A stretch of DNA of 64,000 nt from DASQFI01 sp035633215 (GTDB lineage: Bacteria; Acidobacteriota; Vicinamibacteria; Vicinamibacterales; SCN-69-37): assembly GCA_035633215.1 (NCBI GenBank), contig DASQFI010000058.1:62001-126000 (forward strand), in the 5' to 3' direction. The notes beneath the pieces were generated by a model. That model saw nothing but the letters and a program-made list of their open reading frames with translations, searched no databases and had not been told where the DNA came from. Numbering within the stretch: position 1 is the stretch's first letter; the number at the start of each line of letters is the position of its first letter. Below, in pieces: positions 43,019-50,935 of the stretch. The translations under genes were made by a program, and so were the position numbers.

Positions 43019-44658
43019 CGGAGCCGTTGACTCAGCGCAAGGCCTGGAAGGCTCTTTCAACCCATTACGACACGATCCGGAAACGACATCTGCGAGATCT
43101 CTTCACGAATGACCCCGCGCGCGGTGAGCGGATGACAGCCGAAGGTGTGGGCCTCTACCTGGATTATTCGAAGAATCGCATCACCGATGAGACCATCAGG
43201 CTCCTCATCGACCTGGCGGAGGAATCAGGCCTGCGGTCGCGGATCGATGCCATGTTTCGAGGAGAGAAGATCAACATCACCGAGAACCGGGCGGTCCTGC
43301 ACGTCGCTCTGCGCGCACCCAAGGCCACATCCATCGTCGTCGATGGCGAGAACGTCGTGTCGCAGGTCCACGCGGTGCTCGAGAGAATGGCTGATTTCTC
43401 CAGCGGCGTTCGGAGCGGGCAGTGGAGAGGGCACACCGGCAAACGCATTCGGAACGTCATCAACATCGGCATTGGGGGTTCAGACCTTGGACCGGTCATG
43501 GCCTTCGAGGCGCTCAAGCACTACAGCGATCGATCCATGACGTTCCGGTTCGTCTCCAACATCGATGCGACCGATCTCGCCGAAGCGGTCCGTGATCTCG
43601 ATCCCTCGGTGACACTCTTCATCGTCTCGTCGAAAACGTTTACGACGCTGGAGACGATGACGAATGCACAGTCGGCGCGCGCCTGGTCACTGCAGGGAAT
43701 GGGAGGTGACGAGAAATCGGTAGCCAGGCATTTTGTCGCGGTATCGACGAACGCCTCGGAAGTGGCCAGGTTCGGTATCGATACCACCAACATGTTCGGG
43801 TTCTGGGACTGGGTAGGTGGACGCTACTCCATGGACTCGGCAATCGGCCTTTCGACAATGCTGGCGATCGGACCAGATCAGTTCCGATCTCTCCTGGACG
43901 GCTTCCACCAGATGGACCAGCATTTCCGTACCGCCCCGTTCGAGCGCAATCTGCCGGTGCTCATGGGCCTCCTGGCCATCTGGTACAGCAATTTCTTCGG
44001 TGCCCAGACCGTTGCGGTGTTGCCGTATGAGCAGTACCTGAAGCGATTTCCAGCCTATCTGCAGCAGTTGACGATGGAGAGCAACGGAAAACATGTGACA
44101 CTCGACGGGACCGAGGTCACCTACTCGACTGCGCCGATTTGCTGGGGTGAGCCAGGAACAAATGGCCAGCACTCCTTCTATCAATTGATCCATCAGGGGA
44201 CCAGTCGCATTCCCTGCGACTTCATCGCGTTTGCCGAACCGCTGAATCCGCTCGGCCGGCATCACGACATGCTCCTCGCGAACGTCTTTGCGCAGTCCGA
44301 GGCGCTGGCGTTCGGGAAGACATCCGAGCAAGTCACAGCAGAGGGCATCCCCGATTGGCTTGTGCCGCATCGAGTCTTCGACGGCAACCGTCCGTCGAGC
44401 ACCATCCTCGCCCATCGCCTCACGCCGGACACTCTCGGCAAGCTGGTCGCTCTATACGAGCACTCCGTGTTCACCCAGGGCACGATCTGGCAGATCAACT
44501 CGTTCGACCAGTGGGGAGTGGAACTTGGCAAAGCGCTGGCCCAGCGCATCATTCCGGAAATCGAGAGCGAGGCAGAACCCACTCTCGACCACGATGGTTC
44601 GACGAACAGTTTGATTCGCCGCTACCGAGAGCTCAAGAAGAGCGCTGGACACAGATAG
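43015..44658 (+). CDS. pgi: Glucose-6-phosphate isomerase
   Basis: 547 residues, full length. Signatures: 'INIGIGGSDLGPVMAFEALK', 'FIVSSKTFTTLETMTNAQSA', 'FWDWVGGRYSMDSAIGLSTM', the catalytic Glu/His region 'TMESNGKHVTLDGTEVTYST', 'GEPGTNGQHSFYQLIHQGT', and the end signature 'FDQWGVELGKALA'. It interconverts glucose-6-P and fructose-6-P, the latter a possible substrate for the phosphoketolase at 12054-14474. It is the third gene of the overlapping operon. Confidence 0.97.
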   Translation: MTEPLTQRKAWKALSTHYDTIRKRHLRDLFTNDPARGERMTAEGVGLYLDYSKNRITDETIRLLIDLAEESGLRSRIDAMFRGEKINITENRAVLHVALRAPKATSIVVDGENVVSQVHAVLERMADFSSGVRSGQWRGHTGKRIRNVINIGIGGSDLGPVMAFEALKHYSDRSMTFRFVSNIDATDLAEAVRDLDPSVTLFIVSSKTFTTLETMTNAQSARAWSLQGMGGDEKSVARHFVAVSTNASEVARFGIDTTNMFGFWDWVGGRYSMDSAIGLSTMLAIGPDQFRSLLDGFHQMDQHFRTAPFERNLPVLMGLLAIWYSNFFGAQTVAVLPYEQYLKRFPAYLQQLTMESNGKHVTLDGTEVTYSTAPICWGEPGTNGQHSFYQLIHQGTSRIPCDFIAFAEPLNPLGRHHDMLLANVFAQSEALAFGKTSEQVTAEGIPDWLVPHRVFDGNRPSSTILAHRLTPDTLGKLVALYEHSVFTQGTIWQINSFDQWGVELGKALAQRIIPEIESEAEPTLDHDGSTNSLIRRYRELKKSAGHR

Positions 44659-44672
44659 GAGCCGACATTTAT

Positions 44673-45173
44673 GTGGGAATCGCCACTGATCATGGTGGCT
44701 TTGGTTTGAAAGAAGAACTCGTCGCTCGTCTCCGCGCGGCAGGACACGACATCGTGGATTTCGGCGCGTATCATCTGAATCCCGCCGACGACTATCCTGA
44801 CTTCGTCATCCCGCTCGCGCGGGCCGTCGCCGGGCGAAAGGTCGAGCGCGGTGTCGCGGTGTGCGGCAGCGGCGTTGGCGCGTCGGTCTGTGCCAACAAG
44901 ATCGCTGGCGTCCGTGCCGCGCTCGTGCACGATCACTTCTCGGCTCGGCAAGGCGTGGAAGACGATCACATGAACATTCTCTGCATTGGGGGACGGATCG
45001 TTGGGCCCTTCGCGGCCTGGGACCTCGTCGAGACGTTTCTGGGAGCCGAGTTCAGTCAAGCCGAGCGCCACCTGCGCCGGCTCGCGAAAGTCGCGTCACT
45101 CGAATCGGAAACGATCAGCAACCGCCGCGCGGCCGGAACCACGGCAGAGATGTCGAAAGAGGACGCGTCATGA
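44673..45173 (+). CDS. rpiB: RpiB/LacAB-family sugar-phosphate isomerase
   Basis: 166 residues from GTG 44673. 'VGIATDHGGFGLKEELVARL' matches the RpiB N-terminus, followed by 'DFGAYHLNPADDYPDFVIPL', the catalytic Cys in 'GVAVCGSGVGASVCANKIAG' and 'RAALVHDHFSARQGVEDDHM'. It converts ribose-5-P and ribulose-5-P. The start is unusual: alignment with RpiB places the first residue at an ATT (44667), which has AGGAG five bases before it, whereas GTG 44673 is 11 bases from that site. The ATG at 44671 is out of frame. It continues the pgm-tal-pgi operon. Confidence 0.88.
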   Translation: MGIATDHGGFGLKEELVARLRAAGHDIVDFGAYHLNPADDYPDFVIPLARAVAGRKVERGVAVCGSGVGASVCANKIAGVRAALVHDHFSARQGVEDDHMNILCIGGRIVGPFAAWDLVETFLGAEFSQAERHLRRLAKVASLESETISNRRAAGTTAEMSKEDAS

Positions 45174-45235
45174 GCACCACGTATGTCCGCGACCGCGTGA
45201 CGAAAGAGGCAGACGACGACGCCGTCTCCGGTTGA
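45170..45235 (+). other. 21-codon reading frame at the operon end
   Basis: ATG 45170 overlaps the rpiB stop in the usual ATGA way and encodes 'MSTTYVRDRVTKEADDDAVS' plus Gly. This may be the start of a further operon gene (for instance a pentose-phosphate enzyme) that has been lost by deletion. No family is recognised. Confidence 0.3.
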
Positions 45236-45282
45236 CGTCGCGTCGAGTGGTGTAGAGGTCAGGGTCCACGGAGAACACCATC

Positions 45283-45660
45283 ATGAACATCACGTTGTGG
45301 GTACTTCAGGTCCTACTGGCTGTGGCTTTTTTGGCCCATGGCTGGCTCTTTCTCTTCCCACCGGCAGAAATGGTCGAGCAAATGAATTCATCGATCGCAC
45401 CAGCATTCCGCCATTTTATTGGTGTGGCCGAAGTGTTGGCGGCGCTCGGACTTACCGTGCCAGGCATGACGCGCATTCTGCCCTGGTTAATTCCATCTGC
45501 CGCCGCTGGGTTGATGATAGTGACGATAGGCGCGACCATCCTCCACACCACACGCGGTGAACTTACTTCCGCGCTTACGACGGCTGTCCTGCTTGTGCTG
45601 GTCACGTTTGTCGCCTATATGCGCTGGAAGGTGATGCCGATCCCGCCGAGAGTTTCTTAG
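45283..45660 (+). CDS. DoxX-like membrane protein
   Basis: 125 residues, four helices: 'LWVLQVLLAVAFLAHGWLFL', 'FIGVAEVLAALGLTVPG', 'ILPWLIPSAAAGLMIVTIGA', 'SALTTAVLLVLVTFVAYMRW'. 'NITLWVLQVLLAVAFLAHG' and 'FIGVAEVLAALGL' are typical DoxX/DUF6632-type signatures. Its base composition is lower in GC than its surroundings, which might indicate recent acquisition. DoxX proteins are linked to quinone/thiosulfate chemistry and redox stress. It lies 12 bases upstream of a redox-type flavoprotein. Confidence 0.8.
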   Translation: MNITLWVLQVLLAVAFLAHGWLFLFPPAEMVEQMNSSIAPAFRHFIGVAEVLAALGLTVPGMTRILPWLIPSAAAGLMIVTIGATILHTTRGELTSALTTAVLLVLVTFVAYMRWKVMPIPPRVS

Positions 45661-45671
45661 AGGAGTGATCC

Positions 45672-47357
45672 GTGAACGCCCCCGAACCGCACGTCCCGCT
45701 CGGTCCCACCGGCGCGTCACAGCTCGATCGCCTGTTTCCGACGCTGAGCGCTGAACAGATCAAGCGAATCGCGGCGCATGGGCGTCACCGCGCGGTCGCC
45801 CGGGGTGAGGTGCTCGTCGAGGTCGGAGACAGGGCCGTCCCATTCTTCGTCGTGATCAGCGGCGAGGTTCAGGTGCTGCGAGCCTCGGGCGGCGCCGACA
45901 CGCTCATCGTCACGCACCGGCCCGGCCAGTTCTCGGGCGAAGCCACCATGATCACGGGCCGCAGGGCGATCGCGCGGACGCGCGTCAACGAGTCGGGCGA
46001 GCTGATCGAGCTCACTCGCGAGCAGTTGCTCTCCCTCGTGCAGACCGACGCCGAGCTGAGCGAGATCCTCATGCGAGCGTTCATGCTCCGCCGCACCGAA
46101 CTGATCGCGCGCGACCTCGGGGATGTCGTCGTGATTGGCTCGACGCACTGCGCCGGCACGCTGCGGGTGAAGGAGTTCCTCACGCGCAACGGCCATCCAT
46201 TCCACTACATCGATCTCGATCGCCACGCTGACGCGCAGGAACTGCTCGATCACTTTCATGTGAGCGCGGTCGATGTGCCGGTCGTCATCTGCCGGGGCAC
46301 CGCGGTCCTCCGGAATCCAAGCAACTCGGAGATTGCCGAGTGCCTCGGTTTCAACGACGCGATCGATCAGGCGCGCGTGAGCGACCTGGTGATCGTCGGC
46401 GCCGGGCCCGCGGGGTTGGCGGCTGCCGTGTACGGCGCGTCGGAAGGCCTCGACGTCCTCGTCCTCGAATCGGGATCGCCCGGCGGTCAGGCTGGATCGA
46501 GCTCCAGAATCGAGAACTATCTCGGGTTTCCGACGGGTATTTCAGGCTTGGACCTGACCGGGCGCGCCTACGCGCAGGCGCAGAAGTTCGGCGCGCAGGT
46601 CATGATCGCGAAGGCCGCAACCGGGCTGGCGTGCGACCGGCAGCCGTATTCCGTGCGGATTGATGGCGCGACACACGTCGCGGCGCGCGCAGTGATCATC
46701 GCCACGGGTGCGGAGTACCGGAGGCTGCCGCTCGAGAACCTCTCGCAATTCGAAGGCGCCGGCGTGTATACCGCCGCGATGCCGATGGAGGCACAGCTGT
46801 GCGTCGGCGAGGACGTCGTCGTTGTCGGCGGCGGCAACTCCGCCGGGCAGGCCGCGGTGTTTCTCGCGCGGACCGCCAGACGCGTGCACATGCTGGTTCG
46901 CGGCGACGGGTTGGCCGACACGATGTCGCGTTATCTCATCCGCCGGATCGAAGACAACCCCGCCATTGTTCTGCGCACGCGGGCGCAGATCGTCGCGCTC
47001 GAGGGGAGCGGGCATCTCGAACGGGTGCGGTGGCGCGACGATCGAACGGGTGGCGTCGAGACGAACGACATCCGGCACGTGTTCCTCATGACCGGGGCGG
47101 TGCCGAACACTGGTTGGCTCGAACGGTGCGTCGCGCTCGACGACAAAGGATTTATCAAGACCGGGCCCGATCTTTCGAAGGACGATCTGGCTGCAGCGGC
47201 GTGGCCGCTGACCCGGCCCCCGTATCTGCTCGAAACAAGCCGCCCCGGTGTCTTTGCGGTCGGCGACGTGCGCGGCGGCAACATCAAGCGGGTGGCCTCC
47301 GCCGTCGGCGAGGGGTCAACTGCCATCGCGTTTGTTCATCAGGTGCTTCACCAGTAA
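45672..47357 (+). CDS. cNMP-binding / thioredoxin-reductase-like flavoprotein
   Basis: 561 residues from GTG 45672 with GAGGAG upstream. Domain 1 (about 15-140) is a cyclic-nucleotide-binding fold: 'GEVLVEVGDRAVPFFVVISG', 'HRPGQFSGEATMITGRRAIA'. Domain 2 (about 145-230) is thioredoxin/glutaredoxin-like: 'DVVVIGSTHCAGTLRVKEFL', 'DVPVVICRGTAVLRNPSN'. Domain 3 (from about 235) is the FAD/NAD module: 'LVIVGAGPAGLAAAVYGASE' and 'VVVVGGGNSAGQAAVFLART'. The CxxC of true thioredoxin reductase is absent, so it probably oxidises NAD(P)H with another acceptor. The cNMP domain may gate activity. Confidence 0.88.
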   Translation: MNAPEPHVPLGPTGASQLDRLFPTLSAEQIKRIAAHGRHRAVARGEVLVEVGDRAVPFFVVISGEVQVLRASGGADTLIVTHRPGQFSGEATMITGRRAIARTRVNESGELIELTREQLLSLVQTDAELSEILMRAFMLRRTELIARDLGDVVVIGSTHCAGTLRVKEFLTRNGHPFHYIDLDRHADAQELLDHFHVSAVDVPVVICRGTAVLRNPSNSEIAECLGFNDAIDQARVSDLVIVGAGPAGLAAAVYGASEGLDVLVLESGSPGGQAGSSSRIENYLGFPTGISGLDLTGRAYAQAQKFGAQVMIAKAATGLACDRQPYSVRIDGATHVAARAVIIATGAEYRRLPLENLSQFEGAGVYTAAMPMEAQLCVGEDVVVVGGGNSAGQAAVFLARTARRVHMLVRGDGLADTMSRYLIRRIEDNPAIVLRTRAQIVALEGSGHLERVRWRDDRTGGVETNDIRHVFLMTGAVPNTGWLERCVALDDKGFIKTGPDLSKDDLAAAAWPLTRPPYLLETSRPGVFAVGDVRGGNIKRVASAVGEGSTAIAFVHQVLHQ

Positions 47358-47371
47358 AGGACGTGACTGCG

Positions 47372-48013
47372 ATGACCTTCGTCCTTCCCGACCCAGGCCC
47401 GGTCAATCTCGAGTTCGAGCGGCCGGCCGACCGCGCGCGGCTGGAGCGAACCGCCAAGGCGCTCGCCAGCCGTGGGTTCATCGCAGAGGTCGCCGACAGT
47501 ACGGAGCACGCGCGGCGGTTGGTACTGGACGCGATCCCCGAAGGCGCCGAGGTCCACAGCGCACTCTCCGAGACCATGAGAGCGCTCGGCATCACAGCCG
47601 AGATCGACGAATCCGGACGCTACGACTCGATCCGATCCCGGCTGAAGGCGCTCGATCGCGCCACACAGGGCCGCCAGATGCGAAAACTTGCTGCCGCGCC
47701 CGACTACATCGTCGGCAGCGCACACGCCGTCACTGACGACGGCCAGATTGTGGTCGGCTCAGGCAGCGGCAGCCAGCTCGGCGCCTATGCGTACGCCGGC
47801 GGCAATGTCATCCTCGTGATCGGTCATCACAAACTCGTCCGCGATCTGGACGAAGGGCTCCGCCGTGTGCGCGAATACAGCCTTCCGCGAGAATACGCTC
47901 GAATGCAGTCTGTCGGCGGTCGCGGCAGCCTCCAGGCCAAGACACTGATCATCCATTACGAACCGTCCGGCCGCATCAAGGTCATCCTCGTGCCAGAGAC
48001 TCTCGGCTTCTGA
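47372..48013 (+). CDS. LUD-domain (LutC-like) protein
   Basis: 213 residues from ATG 47372, 14 bases after the flavoprotein. Typical LUD-domain text: 'GFIAEVADSTEHARRLVLDA', 'PEGAEVHSALSETMRALGIT', 'DYIVGSAHAVTDDGQIVVGS' and 'NVILVIGHHKLVRDLDEGLR'. LUD proteins belong to lactate-utilisation or related redox complexes and are often coupled to flavoproteins. Operon with the preceding gene is likely; the substrate is uncertain. Confidence 0.88.
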   Translation: MTFVLPDPGPVNLEFERPADRARLERTAKALASRGFIAEVADSTEHARRLVLDAIPEGAEVHSALSETMRALGITAEIDESGRYDSIRSRLKALDRATQGRQMRKLAAAPDYIVGSAHAVTDDGQIVVGSGSGSQLGAYAYAGGNVILVIGHHKLVRDLDEGLRRVREYSLPREYARMQSVGGRGSLQAKTLIIHYEPSGRIKVILVPETLGF

Positions 48014-48134
48014 TCGGGCCGCGGCTGCTGATGGCCGCCCGGTTCAGCACCCTTCCGACTTCGAAGTTCGAAGGTCTGAGGTTCGAAGGTCGGGGTCGAT
48101 TGAACTCGATGAATTGTGGCCAGGAATAATTAGC

Positions 48135-48165
48135 TTGACATCAAGTTACTTGATGTGAAGATAAT
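48135..48165 (+). promoter_or_regulatory. Promoter and MarR operator of the DoxX-pirin-NmrA operon
   Basis: ACATCAAGTTACTTGATGT (48138-48156) has 8-bp inverted arms with a 3-base centre. It overlaps TTGACA (48135-48140), a perfect -35, and is followed by GATAAT (48160-48165) as -10 with a 19-base gap. A repressor bound here would block RNA polymerase. Confidence 0.7.
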
Positions 48166-48172
48166 GTGGGTC

Positions 48173-48640
48173 ATGGGACAGCGGCCATCCGACAGCTCGG
48201 GCGTTCACGTCTGGCTCGTGCTCATGAAAGCGCACCGGTCGATGGTCCGCCACGCGGAACGGAGCATCGTCGCCCTCGACATGTGCATCTCGGATTTCGG
48301 GGTCCTAGAAGTGCTGCTGCACAAGGGACCGCAGTCGGTCGGTGAGATCGGGCGGCGCGTCGAGCTCACGAGCGGGTCGATTACCACGGCGATCGATCGG
48401 CTCGAGCAGCGAGGTCTCGTGACTCGAGCCGCGCACGCGAGCGACCGGCGGACGCGGGTCGTGCATCTCACAGCCGCCGGAAAAGCACACATCACGAAAG
48501 AGTTCGCCAGGCACAAGGACGCCATGGATCGTGCCGCCCATGGCTTGTCGAAGACCGAACGCCGCACGCTCGTCGAATTACTCAGGAAACTTGGAACGAC
48601 AGCCGAGCGTCAGCTCGCTGAAGGAGACAGGGAATCATGA
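48173..48640 (+). CDS. MarR-family transcriptional regulator
   Basis: 155 residues from ATG 48173. GTG 48155 and ATG 48164 are in frame, but they overlap the promoter. Winged helix: 'DMCISDFGVLEVLLHKGPQS', 'VGEIGRRVELTSGSITTAID', 'RLEQRGLVTRAAHASDRRTR', 'VHLTAAGKAHITKEFARH'. One Cys near the DNA-recognition part ('LDMCISDFGV') is at a position used by thiol-sensing MarR/DUF24-like regulators. Its operator is the palindrome directly upstream. The stop overlaps the next start, so it controls its own operon. Confidence 0.92.
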   Translation: MGQRPSDSSGVHVWLVLMKAHRSMVRHAERSIVALDMCISDFGVLEVLLHKGPQSVGEIGRRVELTSGSITTAIDRLEQRGLVTRAAHASDRRTRVVHLTAAGKAHITKEFARHKDAMDRAAHGLSKTERRTLVELLRKLGTTAERQLAEGDRES

Positions 48641-49053
48641 CAACTATCCAGACAACTCATCACGCTCTCGCCACCGCCACGCCTGGGAAGGCCTTGAACA
48701 TCGCGCTGTGGGCGCTGCAAGTGCTGGTCGCACTGCTGTTCGTTGCCGCTGGGTCGGGAAAGCTCCTGGGGACCGCAGACATGATCGCCCTCTTCGACGC
48801 CGTCGGCGTCGGTCAGTGGTTCCGATACGTCACCGGATCGCTTGAACTGCTGGGCGCGTTCCTGCTCATCGTCCCAGGCAAGACCGCGTTCGGAGCCGTG
48901 TTGCTCGCGTGTGTCATGGCGGGAGCCGTCGTGGCGCACCTCACCGTCCTCAACACAGCGCCGACCGCGACCGTACCCCTCGTACTCTTCGCCTTGACAG
49001 CCCTGATTGCGTGGGGACGACGCACGCAGTTGGCGGGTCTCCTCGGCTCGTAA
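48637..49053 (+). CDS. DoxX-family membrane protein
   Basis: 138 residues; ATG overlaps the marR stop. Four helices with the DoxX signature: 'IALWALQVLVALLFVAAGSG', 'KLLGTADMIALFDAVGVGQW', 'FRYVTGSLELLGAFLLIVPG', 'GAVLLACVMAGAVVAHLTVL'. It is a paralogue of the protein at 45283. In the context of MarR, pirin and NmrA genes it probably belongs to a quinone or electrophile stress response. Confidence 0.88.
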   Translation: MTTIQTTHHALATATPGKALNIALWALQVLVALLFVAAGSGKLLGTADMIALFDAVGVGQWFRYVTGSLELLGAFLLIVPGKTAFGAVLLACVMAGAVVAHLTVLNTAPTATVPLVLFALTALIAWGRRTQLAGLLGS

Positions 49054-49105
49054 GCGGCGGTCACGCGATGAAATTGCAGCCTTGCAGCGCAGAAGGGAGT
49101 TCACA

Positions 49106-49966
49106 GTGACCACTGAAGCTCGCGCACTCCAAACGCCCATCCTTGCTCAGGCGCGGCCGCGGAAAATCGTCCTGCGGACGCGGGGAAACCGCCACGGCCC
49201 GATCACGCGGCTGATGAGCCCAGGCGACCTTGGTCAAGTGCTGAAACCGTTCGTCTTCCTGGACCTGTTCGACATGGAGAAGGCCTCGTTTCCGGGGATG
49301 GGTCTCCATCCACACTCAGGCATCGCCACGGTGACGTACCTGTTCGAGGGAAGCGTGCGTTACGAAGATACGACCGGCGCGACTGGTGTCTTGCCAGCAG
49401 GCGGTGTGGAATGGTTCAAGGCCGGTCACGGAGCATGGCACGGCGGGGGACCGGGCGACACGGGCCGGTCCCGCGGGTTCCAGCTCTGGCTTGCGTTGCC
49501 GCCCGGGCAGGAACTGGGACCAGTGGAAAACGTCTACCTGGCACCTGACGACGTCGCGCGCGACGGTCCGGCGCGTGTGCTGGTGGGGACCCACGGTGGG
49601 GCGACGAGCTCCCTCGAGGCCCCGGCCTCGCTGAACTACCTGGCGGTGCGCCTGCGAGCGGGCGAGTCCTGGCGCTACCAGCCGGCCATCGATCAGACGG
49701 TTGGCTGGGTCGCACTGAGCACGGGACGGATTCGTGTCCCTGAAAGTGTGGAGGCCGGCGAGCTGGTGATCTTCGAACCGTCGACTGACGCGATCGACTT
49801 CCATGCGGACGCCGATGCGGAGTTCGTTCTTGGATCGGCGGCTCCGCACGGGGACGACCTCGTGCTCGGACACTACTCGGTGCATAGCAGCCCCGCGATG
49901 CTGCGGGCCGGTGAACAGCGGCTGAACGAGATCCAGCGCCGGTTACAGAAAGAAGGCCGGCTCTGA
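49106..49966 (+). CDS. Pirin-family protein
   Basis: 286 residues from GTG 49106 with AGGGAG in front. Bicupin sequence: 'VLKPFVFLDLFDMEKASFPG', the metal-site 'GLHPHSGIATVTYLFEGSVR', 'YEDTTGATGVLPAGGVEWFK', 'GHGAWHGGG' and 'GFQLWLALP'. The two His of 'HPHSG', with a later His/Glu, form the iron site; some pirins are quercetin dioxygenases, others redox sensors. Part of the MarR-controlled operon. Confidence 0.93.
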   Translation: MTTEARALQTPILAQARPRKIVLRTRGNRHGPITRLMSPGDLGQVLKPFVFLDLFDMEKASFPGMGLHPHSGIATVTYLFEGSVRYEDTTGATGVLPAGGVEWFKAGHGAWHGGGPGDTGRSRGFQLWLALPPGQELGPVENVYLAPDDVARDGPARVLVGTHGGATSSLEAPASLNYLAVRLRAGESWRYQPAIDQTVGWVALSTGRIRVPESVEAGELVIFEPSTDAIDFHADADAEFVLGSAAPHGDDLVLGHYSVHSSPAMLRAGEQRLNEIQRRLQKEGRL

Positions 49967-50020
49967 TTCCGAATCCCGGCGCCGCACAGGAATTTAAACC
50001 ATCACGAGGAGGGCAGTGTC

Positions 50021-50935
50021 ATGAGCACACTAGCAGGCAATGGAAAACGGATCGCCGTGGTCGGCGCATCGGGGCAGCAGGGAGGCGCAGTGGTACGGGC
50101 CCTGCAGGCCGGCGGCCAATTCAAGGTGCGCGCGCTGACGCGCCATCCCGGCAAACATCGCGACCTCGCCGACGAAGTCGTCGAAGCAGACTTGGATCGC
50201 CCGGACACTCTCAAGGCGGCATTTGAAGGGGCACATGGCGTATTTCTCGTCACCAATTTCTGGGAGAAAGGGACCGACGAGATCAAGCAGGCCACCGCGA
50301 CGGTACGCGCCGCCAAGGATGCCGGTGTCAAACACTTTGTCTGGTCAACGCTGCCGGATGTCGAAGCGATCAGCGGCGGCAAGTTCGAGGCTGCCCACTT
50401 CACCGGCAAGACCAAGGTTGATCAGATCGTGAGGGAAGCCGGGTTTGTGAATCATACGTTCGTCATCGCGCCGTTCTTCTACCAGAACCTCGTGGGCTCT
50501 CTTGCTCCGCAAAAACAGGCAGACGGCTCCCAGGGCTGGGCTCTTCCTCTTGATCCAGGTGTGCGTTGCATTCACATGGGCGACATTCGCGAACTCGGCC
50601 ACATCGTTGCCGGCGCCTTCGCTCACCCGGATCAGGCAGGCCATGGCGAGTATCTGCCACTCGTCGGCGATTTCATGAGCTTCAACGACATCGTCGACAC
50701 GCTGAATCGGCAAGGTCATGAATTCTCGTTCACGCAGGTTCCAAAGGAAGTCTTCGCGACTCTCTTCCCTGGTGCCGCGGAGGTGGCAGACACGTTTGGC
50801 TACTTCCAGGCTCATACTTATCTGGGTTCGGACTCGCACGACCGGATTGCGCTTGCAAGCAAGATAGCAGGCAGGCAACCGACCGACTTTTCGACCTGGG
50901 CTCGACTGAATGTCAAACCGCTACCTGCCCATTGA
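50021..50935 (+). CDS. NmrA-like / HSCARG-type NAD(P)-binding protein
   Basis: 304 residues. NADP motif 'RIAVVGASGQQGGAVVRALQ', 'FKVRALTRHPGKHRDLADEV', 'GAHGVFLVTNFWEKGTDEIK', 'VKHFVWSTLPDVEAISGGK', and the C-terminal 'GEYLPLVGDFMSFNDIVDTL'. Such atypical SDRs include redox sensors and quinone reductases. It is the last gene of the marR-doxX-pirin unit (54-base gap), and its 3' end overlaps the GH15 gene by 26 bases. Confidence 0.9.
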   Translation: MSTLAGNGKRIAVVGASGQQGGAVVRALQAGGQFKVRALTRHPGKHRDLADEVVEADLDRPDTLKAAFEGAHGVFLVTNFWEKGTDEIKQATATVRAAKDAGVKHFVWSTLPDVEAISGGKFEAAHFTGKTKVDQIVREAGFVNHTFVIAPFFYQNLVGSLAPQKQADGSQGWALPLDPGVRCIHMGDIRELGHIVAGAFAHPDQAGHGEYLPLVGDFMSFNDIVDTLNRQGHEFSFTQVPKEVFATLFPGAAEVADTFGYFQAHTYLGSDSHDRIALASKIAGRQPTDFSTWARLNVKPLPAH

